Positions 1-7,577 of a stretch of DNA of 64,000 bases are shown in pieces. The stretch's first letter is position 1, and each line of letters starts with the position of its first letter. The stretch spans positions 806,001 to 870,000 of the forward strand of contig NZ_CP073084.1 in the NCBI RefSeq assembly GCF_018137985.1, given 5' to 3'. A program made the translations under genes and the position numbers. This stretch comes from Streptococcus oriscaviae (GTDB lineage Bacteria > Bacillota > Bacilli > Lactobacillales > Streptococcaceae). The notes under the pieces are model-generated. The model made no database searches, was not told the origin of the DNA, and saw nothing but the letters and a program-made list of their open reading frames with translations.

Positions 1-329
1 CTTTCAATCAAGGTCATAAGGAGAAGGTGTTTTTTCTCCAAACCCAAAATACTGTAAACTCCAAATTCCTTGGAGCGATTTTTCATCACGAAGGAATTGG
101 CATAAAAAATCATAACAGCCACAGCAATCATGACCACAACCGTACCAAAATTGAGTACAGCAATGACGCCTCTTCCGCCCCAAACATTGGCCAGCTCTGG
201 ATTTAGGCTGAGGGAGGTAAAGATATAAGAGAGGGCTGCTGAAAGCACCGTCACCAAGGCGTAGGGATAATAGAGGGCTCGGTTTTTTAAAAGATTAGAC
301 CAGGCTAGTTTACTTGTCAATCCTAGCAT
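1..329 (-). CDS. bceB: BceB-type ABC transporter permease, N-terminal part (cut by window edge)
   Basis: Permease of an antimicrobial-peptide detoxification ABC transporter. Reading the minus strand from the ATG at 329 gives about 109 residues starting MLGLTSKLAWSNLLKNRA, with two hydrophobic stretches (about residues 20-40 and 58-80) and then the segment KNRSKEFGVYSILGLEK, typical of FtsX/BceB-class permeases. The rest, including the large extracellular domain of this family, lies left of the window. The start is 1 nt past the bceA stop, with a GAGGTGA Shine-Dalgarno inside the end of bceA, so the two are translationally coupled. The family is firm; the exact substrate (bacitracin, nisin-like lantibiotics, other lipid II binders) cannot be read from this fragment. 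Confidence 0.85.
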   Translation of the reverse strand, partial: MLGLTSKLAWSNLLKNRALYYPYALVTVLSAALSYIFTSLSLNPELANVWGGRGVIAVLNFGTVVVMIAVAVMIFYANSFVMKNRSKEFGVYSILGLEKKHLLLMTLIE

Positions 330-330
330 A

Positions 331-1089
331 TCACTCACCTCGATTCGCCATTAGAGTCAAGGTGTCGGAAATTTGCTGGTACATCTCCTGACTGCTTTTA
401 TCTCCGCGGTAAATTTGATTGTAGAGAATGCCATCCTTGATAAAGAGAACTCGCTTGGCCCGACTGGCGGCAGCGGTTGAATGGGTCACCATCAAAATGG
501 TCTGCCCCGTTTCATTGATATGATCAAAGACATCCAGCAAGGTGGCTGAAGATTTGGAATCCAAAGAACCGGTCGGCTCATCTGCTAGAAGAATCTCTGG
601 ATTGGTGATAATGGCCCGAGCCACAGCTACCCGTTGCTGTTGACCGCCTGAAATTTCATAAGGCATCTTATCTCTGAGGGTTGCAATCTCTAACTGATTG
701 AGAACATCCAGCACGCGCTTGTCCATTTCCTTAACTGCCACTCTTGATAAAACCAAGGGCAACAGTACATTATCCTTAACCGTGAGGGTATCTAGCAAAT
801 TAAAATCTTGAAAGACAAAACCAAGTTTTTCACGACGAAAGGCAGAAGCCTCTTTATTTTTAATCGACTGCATATCTAAACCATTGAGCATGACCTTGCC
901 CTGAGTCGGCTTATCCAGCATAGCTAAGATATTGAGCAGGGTAGACTTACCAGAGCCGGATTCACCCATAATGGCTACATATTCTCCCTTTTCCACACTG
1001 AAGTGAATATCTTTCAAGGCTTCAACTTGCCCCGCTTTAAAACGGGATTGATAAATCTTTTTCACATGTTGCACATCTAATAATGACAT
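331..1089 (-). CDS. bceA: BceA-type ABC transporter ATP-binding protein
   Basis: ATPase partner of the adjacent permease; 252 aa, the usual length. Walker A GESGSGKST at residues 42-50, signature ISGGQQQR about 146-153, Walker B ILLADE about 166-171, and H-loop MVTHS. It belongs to the MacB/BceA class of cytoplasmic ATPases that serve as both resistance pump and input for a Bce-type kinase. The start has a GGAGG sequence just upstream. A 110-bp gap separates it from bceS and holds its own predicted BceR-controlled promoter, as usual for such modules: the transporter genes are induced while the two-component genes have separate expression. Confidence 0.92.
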   Translation of the reverse strand: MSLLDVQHVKKIYQSRFKAGQVEALKDIHFSVEKGEYVAIMGESGSGKSTLLNILAMLDKPTQGKVMLNGLDMQSIKNKEASAFRREKLGFVFQDFNLLDTLTVKDNVLLPLVLSRVAVKEMDKRVLDVLNQLEIATLRDKMPYEISGGQQQRVAVARAIITNPEILLADEPTGSLDSKSSATLLDVFDHINETGQTILMVTHSTAAASRAKRVLFIKDGILYNQIYRGDKSSQEMYQQISDTLTLMANRGE

Positions 1090-1133
1090 AGGAACCTCCT
1101 TTTGCTGTCAGACAGCTTTCTTTTTCTACCCCT

Positions 1134-1197
1134 ATCTTAGCTCACATCCTGACAGCCTGCCATGGCTTTACCTTTCGTTTGCATGACATTTTTGTAA
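1134..1197 (-). promoter_or_regulatory. bceA promoter with BceR-like box
   Basis: On the minus strand the palindrome TTACAAAAATGTCAT lies at 1183-1197 and a minus-10 TAAGAT at 1134-1139; no good minus-35 is present, as expected for an activator-dependent promoter. The box resembles the TGTGAC-AT-GTCACA type dyad of BceR-family regulators. Its centre is 53.5 bp from the centre of the minus-10. A second copy of the box occurs before bceR at almost the same spacing. Assignment to BceR is inference from resemblance and position. Confidence 0.6.
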
Positions 1198-1199
1198 GA

Positions 1200-2180
1200 T
1201 TACTTGAATACCAAGTCTTCTTGCTTTAGCCTGATACGCACCTGAGTTCCTTTTCCAACTTGTGAAGTCAAGGTCAATCCATAACCCAGCTCTGTCGCGA
1301 TGCGCTTGGACAGGTACAAACCGAGTCCTGAGGACTGCTGCGTCCTGCGACCATTATAGCCTGAAAAACCGCGGTCAAAGACCCGCTCAAGATCCGAAGA
1401 GGCAATGCCGATTCCCGTATCCTGAACAATCAAATCATCCTCTTCTAAGAAAATAGCAATCCGGCCCGGCCGAGTATATTTAACGGCGTTGGAAATCAAT
1501 TGTTCCAATAACAAGCCCAGCCAGCGCCGATCAGTCGCAAGCAAACAATCCAGATTCCCTAGCTCCAGACTGATTTTGTTTTCTATAAAGAAAAGAGAGA
1601 ACTTCTTTACCGTCTGCTTGACCAGCTCCTCAACTGCCACTTGCTCCACCTGCAGATCCTCGTGAAAAGACTCCAGCCGGAGATAATTGAGAACCAGACC
1701 TGTATATTGTTCGATTTTGAAAAGCTCACGCTCCAGAGCCCGCTTCGGTTCCCCCGCACCAAGCTCTCCCAAGAGAAGCTGGCTAGCCGCAATGGGAATC
1801 TTCATCTGATGGGCCCACAGCGTATAATAGTCCTGAAAGTCATCCTGCTTTTGCTGCTGCCTAGACACCGCCTCTTTGAGCTCCTCTGCCAGTTCAAGTA
1901 CCCGTTCCTGCAAAACCTGTTCACTGGCAGAACCTGCTTCTAGAATATCCCCTCTCAAGACCTGTTTATACCTGGAAAATTCCCGAACCAGATCCGCAAA
2001 TATGACCACTATCACAAGCAAAGACAAGAGACTCAAGGTATAAAAGACCAGAGCCCTCTCTACCTCAAAAAGAAGACTGATGCCGCCAATCAGGACAAAG
2101 AAAGCCCCATAGGCAAGCAAAAAGAGCAGACGAGTGAACAACCACGACTTTATAAATACGGTAAATTCCTTTTTAGTCAT
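1200..2180 (-). CDS. bceS: Bce-type intramembrane-sensing histidine kinase
   Basis: Sensor kinase of 326 aa. Two transmembrane helices (about residues 15-37 and 44-63) are separated by only a few residues, so there is no extracellular sensor domain; this is the hallmark of kinases that read the activity of a BceAB transporter. The phosphoacceptor His is about residue 124 in WAHQMKIPI, followed by an HATPase domain with N box (ISNAVKYT) and G boxes (DTGIGI, GLGLYLSK). Its start overlaps the end of bceR by 8 bp. Signal perception through BceAB is known for the family and inferred here. Confidence 0.92.
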   Translation of the reverse strand: MTKKEFTVFIKSWLFTRLLFLLAYGAFFVLIGGISLLFEVERALVFYTLSLLSLLVIVVIFADLVREFSRYKQVLRGDILEAGSASEQVLQERVLELAEELKEAVSRQQQKQDDFQDYYTLWAHQMKIPIAASQLLLGELGAGEPKRALERELFKIEQYTGLVLNYLRLESFHEDLQVEQVAVEELVKQTVKKFSLFFIENKISLELGNLDCLLATDRRWLGLLLEQLISNAVKYTRPGRIAIFLEEDDLIVQDTGIGIASSDLERVFDRGFSGYNGRRTQQSSGLGLYLSKRIATELGYGLTLTSQVGKGTQVRIRLKQEDLVFK

Positions 2181-2856
2181 GCGACTTCACCAAACCATAT
2201 CCGACCCCTTTCTTGGTCGCAATCAATTGTTCCAAACCTAAATCAGCTAACTTTTTCCGCAGACGGGCAACGTTGACGGTCAAAGTATTATCATCCACAA
2301 AAAGATCACTATTCCATAATTCTCGCATCAGCTCATCACGGCTGACTACGGTTAGCGGCCGCTCAAATAGGACACGAACAATCTGAAATTCGTTCTTTGT
2401 CAAATCCTCAACCTGCCCCTTATACTGGATTTGCATGGTTTTCAAATCCAAAGCAATGTCCTCAAACCAGAGCTTGCTCTGCTCCCCGATAAAATCATAG
2501 GTTCGGCGCAGAAGCCCTTGAATCTTCGCCAAAAGAACGGTCATATCAAAGGGCTTGGTCACATAGTCGTCCGCTCCCATATTGATAGCCATCACAATGT
2601 CCATCGGCTGATCGTGTGAGGACAAAAAAATGATTGGTACATTGGATGTTTTTCGGATTTCCTGACACCAATAATAGCCATTAAAAAACGGCAACCCAAT
2701 ATCCAATAAAACAAGATGAGGTTCCAAACTGGAAAGTTCTTCTAAGACCGTCTGAAAACCCTCTACTTCTGCTACCTCATAGCCCCAGTTGCGGAGGTTC
2801 TTGGCTACCAATTGGCGAATGGTTACATCGTCTTCTATGATGACAATCTTCTGCAT
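2173..2856 (-). CDS. bceR: OmpR-family response regulator of the Bce module
   Basis: Response regulator of 227 aa: receiver domain (acidic pair Glu8-Asp9-Asp10, phospho-Asp52 in LLDIGLP, conserved Lys in VTKPFD) and a C-terminal winged helix (about residues 130-225, with the DDNTLTVNVARLRKKL recognition region). It is the first gene of bceR-bceS-bceA-bceB. Its predicted targets are the two matching dyads at 1183-1197 (before bceA) and 2936-2950 (before bceR itself), so autoregulation is likely. Start ATG at 2856 is preceded by AAGGAG. Confidence 0.9.
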   Translation of the reverse strand: MQKIVIIEDDVTIRQLVAKNLRNWGYEVAEVEGFQTVLEELSSLEPHLVLLDIGLPFFNGYYWCQEIRKTSNVPIIFLSSHDQPMDIVMAINMGADDYVTKPFDMTVLLAKIQGLLRRTYDFIGEQSKLWFEDIALDLKTMQIQYKGQVEDLTKNEFQIVRVLFERPLTVVSRDELMRELWNSDLFVDDNTLTVNVARLRKKLADLGLEQLIATKKGVGYGLVKSHD

Positions 2857-2885
2857 GGCTGCTCCTTCTTACATTTGTTGCTTTT

Positions 2886-2950
2886 ATTATAATCTATTTT
2901 CCTAAGAAAAAGTTAGAAAAGCTAGGTATTCTTTCTTACAATTTTGTCAT
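2886..2950 (-). promoter_or_regulatory. bceR promoter with second BceR-like box
   Basis: Minus-strand minus-10 TATAAT at 2886-2891 (weak minus-35), and the dyad TTACAATTTTGTCAT at 2936-2950, centred 54.5 bp from the minus-10 centre. The bceA box has the same 15-bp layout (TTACA-N4-TGTCAT) and differs in spacing by one base, which supports a shared regulator. The same box overlaps the minus-35 of the divergent DUF2974 gene. Confidence 0.55.
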
Positions 2951-2972
2951 TTACTGAAAGATAGGATATAAT
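2944..2972 (+). promoter_or_regulatory. Promoter of the DUF2974 hydrolase gene
   Basis: TTGTCA (2944-2949), 17-bp spacer, TATAAT (2967-2972). Because the in-frame ATG at 2971 lies inside the minus-10, translation must start downstream, at 3001. The minus-35 is embedded in the putative BceR box 2936-2950, so binding there could repress this gene. Confidence 0.75.
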
Positions 2973-3000
2973 GCTGATAAGATACTCAGAAAGGATTCTC

Positions 3001-4185
3001 ATGGCAAACCTACTCAACTATATTGACGACTGTCAATTTGACAGTTTTTACGATCAGCCCCTCAATCGGCTGGACATCCTCGCTCTGACAGAAATAGCCT
3101 ATCTTCCCTTCGACCAACTGGCTCCTTATGCCTTTTCTCTGGCAGAGGCCATCCGTCTGGATCAACTCGCAGTCAAGTTTACTCAAGCCTTCGCAGATGG
3201 TTATCCTCCCCTGTTGATGGTGACTAAGGAGCGCTTGAAACTGCTGGACAAACTCTCCAAAAGCAAGCGGTTCAAGCATATCAAGGTTCTAGGGTTTGTT
3301 GATGATTATGACCTAGATAAACAAAAACAATTTGCCGCCCTCTGCTACAAGGTCTGTCGCGATACCTATCTTGTCAGCTTTAGGGGAACAGACGACACCA
3401 TTATCGGTTGGAAGGAAGATTTCCACATGACCTACATGGCGGAAATCCCTGCCCAAAAATCTGCCAGCAACTACCTGAGCAAGCTGATGGACAGTCTGAC
3501 AGGACACTTCTATATCTCAGGTCATTCTAAGGGAGGCAATCTGGCTGTCTATGCCTCCAGCCAGCAAACGGCGGATAAACAGGAACACATTCTAAAAGTT
3601 CTAGCCTTTGATGCCCCCGGAGTCCACCGCTCCATCATAGAATCTGATGGTTTTAAGGCTATCGAGAGCCGCATCGAAACCATCATCCCAGAAAACTCTA
3701 TTGTCGGCATGATGTTAGAAACACCCAAAGGGGCTCATATTGTCCAAAGCAGAGCCATTGGACTCCTCCAACACATCACCTTCTCCTGGGAGATAGAGAA
3801 CCATGACTTCAAACCTGCAGAAACCCTTAGCGGAAATAGCATCCAAGTAGACAAAACTCTCAAAACATGGACAGCCAATCTGTCTGATGAAGAACTCAAA
3901 CACTTCTTTGACACATTCTTTGGCCTCTTTATCGAGGCCGGCATCCACCGCTTCAATGACATCACAAAAGATACCCTACAAAAAATCCAACAGCTGATTG
4001 CCAACAGCCAGCACCTAACCAGCCAAGAAAGGGAGATGGTGGACCGCCTCTTACTCTCTCTGCTTGACACCCGCTATCAGATCTGGAAGGAAGACCTCCT
4101 TCAAAACCTAGCTAAGCCGCAGGAAAAAATAGAAGAATGGCTCAAGCCTTTCTTTGCAGAGAAAAAAGAAGAAGCTGAATTATAA
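3001..4185 (+). CDS. DUF2974 family alpha/beta hydrolase (lipase-like)
   Basis: Protein of 394 aa with an alpha/beta-hydrolase core: the nucleophile elbow GHSKGGN puts the catalytic Ser at about residue 176, and SFRGTDDTIIGWKEDF (about 126-142) matches the lipase class 3-like strand. The family is known as DUF2974 (Mbeg1-like) and has no established substrate in streptococci. I chose ATG 3001 because it has GAAAGGA upstream and because the earlier ATG (2971) is part of the promoter. The gene is monocistronic and divergent from bceR, with which it shares the regulatory region. No signal peptide is evident, so it is probably cytoplasmic. Confidence 0.85.
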   Translation: MANLLNYIDDCQFDSFYDQPLNRLDILALTEIAYLPFDQLAPYAFSLAEAIRLDQLAVKFTQAFADGYPPLLMVTKERLKLLDKLSKSKRFKHIKVLGFVDDYDLDKQKQFAALCYKVCRDTYLVSFRGTDDTIIGWKEDFHMTYMAEIPAQKSASNYLSKLMDSLTGHFYISGHSKGGNLAVYASSQQTADKQEHILKVLAFDAPGVHRSIIESDGFKAIESRIETIIPENSIVGMMLETPKGAHIVQSRAIGLLQHITFSWEIENHDFKPAETLSGNSIQVDKTLKTWTANLSDEELKHFFDTFFGLFIEAGIHRFNDITKDTLQKIQQLIANSQHLTSQEREMVDRLLLSLLDTRYQIWKEDLLQNLAKPQEKIEEWLKPFFAEKKEEAEL

Positions 4186-4203
4186 AAACAAGGGACTGAC
4201 GAC

Positions 4204-4884
4204 TCAATCCCTTGTTTGTTTTTCTCTATCAGAAGGCGGTCGAAAGACCAAATTTTCCCTATCAAGCTCCATCGTCAACTGATAGGCTTGCTCATCAATC
4301 TTTTTGATATAACCAAGCAGAAGTAGCGCTCCTACAAAAATATCCGGTCGTTTCTGGATAACTCGTTCCTTGCGCGAAAACTTGAGCAAGAAGGTGGTCA
4401 GGTATTTCATGGCATACTGATAATTGACATCTCCCAGCAGGTGGAACAGTTCTTCCTGTTCAGGTGATAAAGGCAGTTGCTCCCTAACCTTGTAGAAATA
4501 CGAGGATAAGGTCAATTCTTCTCGAAGAAAATCCACCTCTTCTTGAATGATAGCTTGATTGGTTTCATTGACTAACTCCACCAAAAAGTGTAACTCTTCC
4601 AAAGCAGCTAACAGCGAACTGTCCGATTCCACAAAAACTTCGGAATCCAACGCTATTCCTTCAAGACTGGTTAGGTAAGTAAAAGCCAGTTGATACCGGC
4701 GATTCCTGCGCTCGATATAGCCCGCTTCAATAAAGGCCTCCAGTTGTCGGTTTAGCTTGGCTTGGTCTGGAAAGACCTCCTTGATTTGACGTAAGGTCAC
4801 GGAACCCTCTTGGTCTACATACTGAATCAATTGCCTGAAAAAGGAAGAGCGAGCCAACTTGCTTGCATTGTAGTGTCTAATCAT
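4204..4884 (-). CDS. DUF1803 family protein, predicted leaderless
   Basis: Hypothetical protein of 226 aa starting MIRHYNASKLARSSFF, matching my memory of the streptococcal DUF1803 family. The N-terminal about 75 residues look like a winged helix (VTLRQIKEVFPDQAKLNRQLEAFI then a YIERRNRRYQLA wing), so a regulatory DNA-binding role is possible but unproven. An upstream in-frame ATG at 4902 lies across the minus-10 TATAAT (4891-4896) and has no ribosome-binding site. ATG 4884 begins 6 nt after the minus-10, so the mRNA is predicted to start at the initiation codon. It follows the alcohol dehydrogenase gene by 20 bp but has its own promoter. Confidence 0.75.
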   Translation of the reverse strand: MIRHYNASKLARSSFFRQLIQYVDQEGSVTLRQIKEVFPDQAKLNRQLEAFIEAGYIERRNRRYQLAFTYLTSLEGIALDSEVFVESDSSLLAALEELHFLVELVNETNQAIIQEEVDFLREELTLSSYFYKVREQLPLSPEQEELFHLLGDVNYQYAMKYLTTFLLKFSRKERVIQKRPDIFVGALLLLGYIKKIDEQAYQLTMELDRENLVFRPPSDREKQTRD

Positions 4885-4890
4885 AGACCC

Positions 4891-4919
4891 ATTATAGCAC
4901 AAATCTATTCCATGGTTAA
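4891..4919 (-). promoter_or_regulatory. Leaderless-type promoter of DUF1803 gene
   Basis: Extended minus-10 TGTGC-TATAAT (TATAAT at 4891-4896), with TTAACC (4914-4919) as minus-35 at a 17-bp spacing, inside the end of the upstream gene. The ATG follows after GGGTCT, so the A of ATG is at the expected transcription start. Confidence 0.65.
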
Positions 4920-5951
4920 CATTGATTTGATGGTCTTGCGCTCATCCATATCCTGATAGGCCTGAGCGATGTCATCCAGCTTATAGACCTTGGTAAACAC
5001 CTTACCTGGATTGATAAGACCATCCAAGACAGCCTGAAGCAGGCCTCCCTTCACATAGGTTGTCACTGAAGCTGGGCCACCTGCGAAACCAGTGTTGGAC
5101 ATAAAATAGCTAGATAGTTGGATGTCCTCACCATGCGGAACACCGACACGGCCGACAATCGCCCCCGGCCGAACAATCTTGGCAGCTGTTTCTGTCGATA
5201 GGGTCGTTCCAACACATTCTAGGGCAGCATCCACGCCGGCTCCCTGTGTCAATTCCAAGACCCTAGCCACACCTTCCTCGCCACGTTCTTCAACAATATC
5301 TGTTGCGCCAAACTCTAGTGCCAGTTCCTGTCTATCCTTATGACGGCTCATCACAATGATGCGCTTGGCTCCGCGTAGCTTGGCCGCAATAACAGCACAC
5401 AGACCAACCGCCCCATCTCCGATTACCGCAACAGTATCTCCAGCCTGCACATTTGCCACACGAGCTGCATGATAGCCCGTAGGCATCACATCAGCAAGAG
5501 CCAGAAAAGAAGCAATCATCCCTTCGCTGTAATCACTTGGCTGCCCCGGAATTTTAATGAGGGACCATTGGGCATGAGTATAGCGAACGTATTCTGCCTG
5601 ATAGCCTGATGAAAAGTTTGTTGCTGGGCCGTGTCCTTGACATCCGCCTTCAAAGCCTGCACGGCAGGCCGCACACTGTCCACAGCCATGAGTGAAGGGG
5701 GCAATAACAAAGTCACCTTTTTTCACTGTTGTAACGGCTGAACCTACTTCCTCTACAATTCCGATAACCTCATGACCGCTATTAGCTGAATGCTCCGCCT
5801 TTTCGCTCAGGCCCCTATAAGCCCAAAGGTCTGAACCACAGACACAAGAACGAACCACACGGATAATGGCATCATCTGCCTCTATAAGTTGAGGTTTTTC
5901 TATTTCTCGAATACCAACTTTTCCCGCTGCAATAAACTCTACTGATTTCAT
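4905..5951 (-). CDS. adhC: Zinc-dependent alcohol dehydrogenase (AdhC-like, NmlR-controlled)
   Basis: Medium-chain dehydrogenase/reductase, 348 aa. Catalytic zinc ligands Cys38 (SCVCGSD) and His60-Glu61 (GHEVIG); structural zinc cysteines 90, 93, 96 and 104 (GCGQCAACRAGFEGGC); Rossmann motif GDGAVG. It is encoded directly after, and overlaps by 4 bp, a MerR regulator with the features of NmlR/AdhR. In other bacteria such pairs deal with formaldehyde, methylglyoxal or nitrosothiol stress; the exact substrate here is inferred, not shown. The symbol adhC is by analogy with the pneumococcal nmlR-adhC pair. Confidence 0.8.
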   Translation of the reverse strand: MKSVEFIAAGKVGIREIEKPQLIEADDAIIRVVRSCVCGSDLWAYRGLSEKAEHSANSGHEVIGIVEEVGSAVTTVKKGDFVIAPFTHGCGQCAACRAGFEGGCQGHGPATNFSSGYQAEYVRYTHAQWSLIKIPGQPSDYSEGMIASFLALADVMPTGYHAARVANVQAGDTVAVIGDGAVGLCAVIAAKLRGAKRIIVMSRHKDRQELALEFGATDIVEERGEEGVARVLELTQGAGVDAALECVGTTLSTETAAKIVRPGAIVGRVGVPHGEDIQLSSYFMSNTGFAGGPASVTTYVKGGLLQAVLDGLINPGKVFTKVYKLDDIAQAYQDMDERKTIKSMLTME

Positions 5952-6346
5952 TGTTCTTCCTCCTTTACTTCCTTAAACAACCTTTCTTCAAACTGAGCCA
6001 GACTGGTTTCGTAGTCCGCCAATTTCTGCTCTAATCGCTTCAAGGCTTGTTCAATTTTAGACTTCTCCTCGATTAGACGATTTTTTTCTTCTTGCAAAAT
6101 CCGCTGCCGCGTAAGCAAGGTCTTATCCCCAGCGGGAATCAAATTCATGTAACTCGTCAAGGAGTCAATGGACATACCTGCGGCGCGAAAACAATGAATA
6201 AATTCTAAAATCGCAATGTCCTTGTCCGAAAACTTCCGAATACCTGAATCTGTTCGCTCAATGGGTGGCAAGAGCCCGATGCGTTCATAGTAGCGAATGG
6301 TATCTGCTGACAGCCCTGTTGCAAGGCTAGCTTGCTTGATATTCAT
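5948..6346 (-). CDS. nmlR: MerR-family regulator NmlR/AdhR type
   Basis: Protein of 132 aa with an N-terminal MerR winged helix (TIRYYERIGLLPP) and a C-terminal coiled coil (about residues 78-125). Counting from ATG 6346 the only cysteine is Cys52 (FIHCFRAAG), the position used for electrophile sensing in AdhR and pneumococcal NmlR. That start is preferred over the GTG at 6352, which lies in the Shine-Dalgarno AAAGGAGG. The gene lies downstream of a 19-bp-spacer promoter carrying a perfect palindrome, and overlaps the adhC start by 4 bp, so it very likely controls its own two-gene operon. Confidence 0.9.
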   Translation of the reverse strand: MNIKQASLATGLSADTIRYYERIGLLPPIERTDSGIRKFSDKDIAILEFIHCFRAAGMSIDSLTSYMNLIPAGDKTLLTRQRILQEEKNRLIEEKSKIEQALKRLEQKLADYETSLAQFEERLFKEVKEEEQ

Positions 6347-6371
6347 CTGCACCTCCTTTGTTTGTTACCTT

Positions 6372-6402
6372 AGTATACACCTTGGAGTCCACTCCAAGTC
6401 AA
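6372..6402 (-). promoter_or_regulatory. NmlR operator-promoter with 19-bp spacer
   Basis: Minus strand: TTGACT (6397-6402), 19-bp spacer, TATACT (6372-6377). The perfect dyad CTTGGAGTCCACTCCAAG covers 6381-6398, in the spacer and the edge of the minus-35. A lengthened spacer with a central dyad is the signature of MerR-activated promoters, and CTTGGAGT-ACTCCAAG is the NmlR-type half-site. Confidence 0.9.
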
Positions 6403-6412
6403 GCTTTTTTAC

Positions 6413-6438
6413 AAAAAAATCTGGGAAAAACCCAGATT
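6413..6438 (-). terminator. Intrinsic terminator after ppaC
   Basis: Stem AATCTGGG / CCCAGATT (6418-6425, 6431-6438) with a run of T on the minus strand (6413-6419). Confidence 0.85.
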
Positions 6439-6506
6439 CGCATGATAACTATTTTTTCCTCTTAGTAAGAGTAACAAAGAAGGAACAGGGAAGAGTAGGA
6501 GGACAT

Positions 6507-7442
6507 TTAAGCATTAAATGCATCTGTCAACTGCGGTACAACCTGTTTCTTACGCGAAACAGCCCCTGCAAGGAAGGCATGATTGTTTTCCAACTTGAAG
6601 TTGAAGGCTGCCTCAACCTTGTCCATGTTGCTGCCGAGAGCGAGGATTTCAGAGTTTGAGTTAACAATGTCTGTAATCATCAATACAAAGTCAGAATAAC
6701 CATTTACTTCAGACGCTGCTGTCATGGCAGCTTCAATCTCTGCTTGACGCTCCAAGACCTCAGCAATGTCAACAGTGTTGACCTGAGCTACACGCACATC
6801 ATTGCCGTTCAAACCAAAGGTTTTTGCATCAATGTCAATCAATTCTTCTGCTGACTTGCTAGCAAGGTTGGTACCAGCTTTCAAGAGGGCTAGACCATAT
6901 TCTTCCAAGTTAACACCTGCAATTCCAGCCAATTCAGCCGCAACTTGTGGATCTGTTGCGTGAGTTGTTGGTGATTTCAAGAGAAGGGTATCTGAAATCA
7001 AACCAGACAAGAGAAGACCTGCTACTTCTTTTGGAGGTGTTACCCCATTTTCTTTAAAGGCACGGTAGACGATAGAAGAAGCTGAACCGACTGGCTCCAA
7101 GCGCATGTAAAGCGGATTAGCTGTTTCAAAATTGGCAACACGATGGTGGTCAATGACTGCTGCCACTTCAACATCCTTGATGTCTGCGATAGACTGTTGG
7201 AATTCATTGTGGTCAGTCAGGATAACTTGTGCAACACCTTCTGCCTTAGCAGATTCCACCACGCGCGGTGCCGTCACACCGAAATAGTCAAGGGCAAATG
7301 CTGTTTCTTCATTTGGTGTACCAAGGGCAACAGCTTCCGCATCGCGACCAAAAACCTCGCGCTCCAAGTAAGCCCAACCGTATGCTGACGCAATCGCATC
7401 TGTATCAGGATTTTGGTGTCCAAAAACTAAAAATTTTGTCAT
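6507..7442 (-). CDS. ppaC: Manganese-dependent inorganic pyrophosphatase
   Basis: Family II pyrophosphatase of the DHH superfamily, 311 aa from ATG 7442 ([15 protein letters not shown]); an upstream in-frame ATG would add nine residues, but AGAGGT sits between the two. Metal ligands are visible in GHQNPDTD (His9, Asp13, Asp15) and in the DHH motif VIDHHRV; the C-terminal DHHA2 domain ends with [10 protein letters not shown], the substrate-binding motif. It hydrolyses PPi to phosphate in the cytoplasm and drives biosynthesis. Monocistronic, with its own terminator. Confidence 0.95.
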   Translation of the reverse strand: MTKFLVFGHQNPDTDAIASAYGWAYLEREVFGRDAEAVALGTPNEETAFALDYFGVTAPRVVESAKAEGVAQVILTDHNEFQQSIADIKDVEVAAVIDHHRVANFETANPLYMRLEPVGSASSIVYRAFKENGVTPPKEVAGLLLSGLISDTLLLKSPTTHATDPQVAAELAGIAGVNLEEYGLALLKAGTNLASKSAEELIDIDAKTFGLNGNDVRVAQVNTVDIAEVLERQAEIEAAMTAASEVNGYSDFVLMITDIVNSNSEILALGSNMDKVEAAFNFKLENNHAFLAGAVSRKKQVVPQLTDAFNA

Positions 7443-7577
7443 GTCTAAAACCTCTTTTTTTAAAATCATCTATATTTTACCACAAATCCCCCTCCTTGTG
7501 AACATGAACAGGTCGGGATTTGCCAAAGCATCTCAAAAAGAGTAAGATAGAATGTAGAAAGAAACAAGGAGTTATTT

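Noticed and set aside
2971..3000. In-frame ATG at 2971 as start of the DUF2974 gene
   Set aside because: The ATG is within the minus-10 TATAAT (2967-2972) and has no RBS; ATG 3001 has both a suitable RBS and position.
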